Assembly (NCBI RefSeq): GCF_029894425.1
Contig: NZ_JARXYJ010000001.1
Coordinates: 1,612,001 to 1,676,000 of the forward strand
Direction: 5' to 3'
DNA length: 64,000 nt
Source: Streptomyces sp. SAI-127
Lineage (GTDB): Bacteria > Actinomycetota > Actinomycetes > Streptomycetales > Streptomycetaceae
Under the pieces are notes generated by a model. The model saw nothing but the letters and a program-made list of their open reading frames with translations, was not told the DNA's origin and did not search any database. The position numbers and the translations under genes are program-made. Of the stretch, positions 62,165 to 64,000 are shown one piece after another; the first letter of the stretch is position 1, and each line of letters starts with the position of its first letter.

Positions 62165-63331
62165 CTAGTACGCCTGTTTGAGGATCTCCTCGTAGAGCCG
62201 GACCGTGCGCCGCGCGACGGCATCCCAGCCGAACTCGCCCACCGCGCGCTCACGTCCCGCCTCGCCCATCCGCCGCGCGGTCTCCGGATCGCCGATCACG
62301 GAGTCGAGTGCCCTGGCGAGGCCCGTCTCGAACGCGTCGTCCACGGTGACGAGCAGGCCGGTCCTGCCGTCGTCCACGACCTCCGGGATACCGCCGACCC
62401 GTGAGGCCACCACGGGGGTTCCGCAGGCCATCGCCTCCAGGTTGACGATGCCGAGGGGTTCGTACACCGAGGGGCAGACGAAGACGGCCGCGTGGGTCAG
62501 GAGCTGGATCACCTCGGGGCGCGGCAGCATCTGCGGGATCCAGTGGACGCCCTCGCGGACCCGGCTCAGCTCCTCGAAGAGCTCACGGAACTCACGGTCG
62601 ATCTCGGGAGTGTCCGGCGCGCCCGCGCACAGCACGACCTGCGCGGCCGGGTCGATGTCCCGGACCGCGCGCATCAGGTGCGGCACGCCCTTCTGGCGGG
62701 TGATACGGCCGACGAACAGCACGAACGGACGATCACGGTCCAGTCCGATCCGGTCCAGTACGTCGGTGCCGTGGTCGGGCCGGTACAGGGCGGTGTCGAT
62801 GCCGTTGTGCACGATGTGGACCTTGGCCGGATCCAGCGCCGGATAGCAGCCGAGGATGTCCTCGCGCATGGCTCCCGACACGGCGATCACCGCGTCGGCG
62901 GTCTCGATCGCGGTGCGCTCGGCCCAGCTGGAGAGGGCGTACCCGCCGCCGAGCTGCTCGGCCTTCCAGGGGCGCAGGGGCTCCAGGGAGTGGGCGGTCA
63001 TCACGTGCGGGATGCCGTGCAGCAGCTTGCCGAGGTGGCCGGCGAGATTGGCGTACCAGGTGTGCGAGTGGATCAGTTCGCGGCCTTCGAGGCCCGCGGC
63101 CATGGAGAGGTCCACGGAGAAGGTGCGCAGCGCGTCGTTGGCGGTGTCGAGCGCGGACCAGGGCCGGTGCCGGATCACGCCCGCCGCTCTCTCCTTGGCC
63201 GACACCTCGCCCCAGCAGTGCACGTCCAGGTCGACGAGGGACCTCAACTCCCGGGCGAGGAACTCGACATGGACACCGGCACCGCCGTACACGTCCGGCG
63301 GGTACTCCCGGGTCAGCAGGCCCACACGCAC
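62165..63331 (-). CDS. glgM: GT4 glycogen/maltose-1-phosphate synthase (actinobacterial GlgA/GlgM type)
   Basis: 388 residues from a GTG at 63331. It is a GT-B glycosyltransferase of family 4: N-terminal [24 protein letters not shown], the donor-site [17 protein letters not shown] and the [23 protein letters not shown] loop with the Glu-x7-Glu. Actinobacterial members were named GlgA, but the mycobacterial one (GlgM) uses ADP-glucose to make maltose-1-phosphate for the GlgE route. Pairing with glgC fits either name. It follows the iron-sulfur gene by 38 bases. Confidence 0.9.
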   Translation of the reverse strand: MRVGLLTREYPPDVYGGAGVHVEFLARELRSLVDLDVHCWGEVSAKERAAGVIRHRPWSALDTANDALRTFSVDLSMAAGLEGRELIHSHTWYANLAGHLGKLLHGIPHVMTAHSLEPLRPWKAEQLGGGYALSSWAERTAIETADAVIAVSGAMREDILGCYPALDPAKVHIVHNGIDTALYRPDHGTDVLDRIGLDRDRPFVLFVGRITRQKGVPHLMRAVRDIDPAAQVVLCAGAPDTPEIDREFRELFEELSRVREGVHWIPQMLPRPEVIQLLTHAAVFVCPSVYEPLGIVNLEAMACGTPVVASRVGGIPEVVDDGRTGLLVTVDDAFETGLARALDSVIGDPETARRMGEAGRERAVGEFGWDAVARRTVRLYEEILKQAY

Positions 63332-63369
63332 CCGGAACCCCCTGTCTCATGGCTGGTTGGCTTTCATGG

Positions 63370-64000
63370 TCACCCAGATGCGCCGCGCGGGGAAGGGCGC
63401 GGGGCTCGTGTGAAGCAACAGTCACCACATACGCCACCTTCCGGCACCCGGTAGTACAGACAGCAGCTGAGGCGGCGGAAAGCGGTGCCGGTGAGCGTGC
63501 CGGTCCCGGCGAGGAGGGGGTGGGCGAGGAGTTCCGAGGCCAGGTCACGGGCGCGGGCGGAGAGGTCGGGACGGTGGCCCAGCTGACGGGCGGCGCCCGC
63601 GAGGGCCGAGGCTGCGTTGCCCCACAGCAGTCCGGTGGCGAGCCGGTACTCGGCGTGCAGCGCCGCCGTGAGCGGTTCGAGGTGGCCGTGCAGGACGACG
63701 TCGGCGATGGTCCCGGCATCGGCCGGCAGAGGCTCCACGGCATCCAGCCACAGGTCGTCCGGGGCGCTCGCGTCGGGGTCCCAGTGCAGCCGACGCGGCG
63801 ACAGGTCGGGGATCCGGCCGTACAGGGCCGCGCAGCCGAGCGCCACCGACCACAGCCGGGCCGCGAGGCCCTGTTGGGCGATGGAGGCCGCGATCCGGGG
63901 TTCGGGGGCGCGCAGGGCGCGGGCGACCTTCCGGACTCGGAAAGTCAGGGTATTTCCATAAACTTCCGACGCCTGGTGCTCGTAGACTTGTGCGAGGGTC
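63370..64000 (-). CDS. FhuF-like (2Fe-2S) iron-sulfur protein, start beyond window edge
   Basis: At least 209 codons are open with no stop; the start lies past base 64000. The C-terminal CCLYYRVPEGGVCGDCCF is the 2Fe-2S binding segment of FhuF-type ferric-siderophore reductases (C-C-x10-C-x2-C). The rest is mostly helical (TLAQVYEHQASEVYGNTL, GLLWGNAASALAGAARQL). It probably reduces siderophore-bound iron in the cytoplasm, by analogy with the family. A GTG at 63846 is internal, not the start. Confidence 0.82.
   Translation of the reverse strand, partial: TLAQVYEHQASEVYGNTLTFRVRKVARALRAPEPRIAASIAQQGLAARLWSVALGCAALYGRIPDLSPRRLHWDPDASAPDDLWLDAVEPLPADAGTIADVVLHGHLEPLTAALHAEYRLATGLLWGNAASALAGAARQLGHRPDLSARARDLASELLAHPLLAGTGTLTGTAFRRLSCCLYYRVPEGGVCGDCCFTRAPRPSPRGASG

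Overview
The window is high-GC actinobacterial DNA that reads as a Streptomyces chromosome. GC-rich third codon positions are seen throughout, GTG and TTG starts are common, and several starts have little or no leader. Typical Streptomyces families are present: an S-adenosyl methyltransferase (DUF574 type), a SpoIIE-type phosphatase fused to PAS, GAF and an ATPase domain, an ECF sigma/ZAS pair, a DUF4239 protein, and GT4 glycogen synthase with GlgC. From memory only, the order sdh - lysR - lipoprotein - PAS/GGDEF/EAL - methyltransferase - four-repeat lipoprotein resembles the SCO0921-SCO0945 region of S. coelicolor. No tRNA, rRNA, insertion sequence, integrase or CRISPR array was seen.

Layout. 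1-4.8 kb: start of a GNAT-like gene, then a three-gene Sdh1-type succinate dehydrogenase operon (sdhC-A-B, minus strand) with a divergent LysR regulator. 4.8-16 kb: envelope and signalling genes, namely a PQQ-like lipoprotein, a c-di-GMP enzyme of the RmdA type with a broken frame, a methyltransferase, a four-repeat lipoprotein, a proline-rich anchored protein, a DUF4239 membrane protein, two convergent paralogous small secreted proteins, a sortase with a broken frame, a polysaccharide deacetylase and a Usp protein. 16-26.5 kb: an alpha/beta hydrolase with divergent MarR, a CapA-like lipoprotein, an ECF sigma / unknown / anti-sigma group, an Fpg/Nei glycosylase, the SpoIIE regulator, a DUF6777-like lipoprotein and a lipase maturation factor homologue.

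26.5-50.7 kb is the most coherent part: two adjoining sugar loci that look designed to consume N-glycans. The first is an eight-gene operon (CUT2 ABC importer, L-fuconate dehydratase, SDR, aldo/keto reductase, mutarotase, lactonase-type amidohydrolase) for non-phosphorylative L-fucose catabolism, under a divergent FadR-type GntR regulator with recognisable operators. The second holds a GH38 alpha-mannosidase and a GH5_18-like beta-mannosidase without signal peptides. It also holds exported GH85 endo-beta-N-acetylglucosaminidase, GH29 alpha-L-fucosidase and GH20 beta-hexosaminidase, a CUT1 ABC importer lacking its own ATPase, and a LacI regulator. The inferred scheme is release and partial trimming of protein N-glycans outside the cell, import, cytoplasmic removal of alpha- and beta-mannose, and fucose oxidation through the neighbouring operon.

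50.9-64 kb is more ordinary: amidase, GNAT, a small conserved protein, a degenerate HD protein, an SDR, a small membrane protein, an SDR fused to a zinc ribbon, a WS/DGAT acyltransferase, a large secreted PA14-GH2 glycosidase with a LacI-like palindrome at its start, and glycogen/maltose-1-phosphate genes (glgC and a GT4 synthase) behind a partial FhuF-like iron-sulfur protein.

Two genes, the RmdA-type enzyme (break near 6,488) and the sortase (break near 13,989), each carry a single small indel within 8 kb. Both may be real inactivation or sequence errors.
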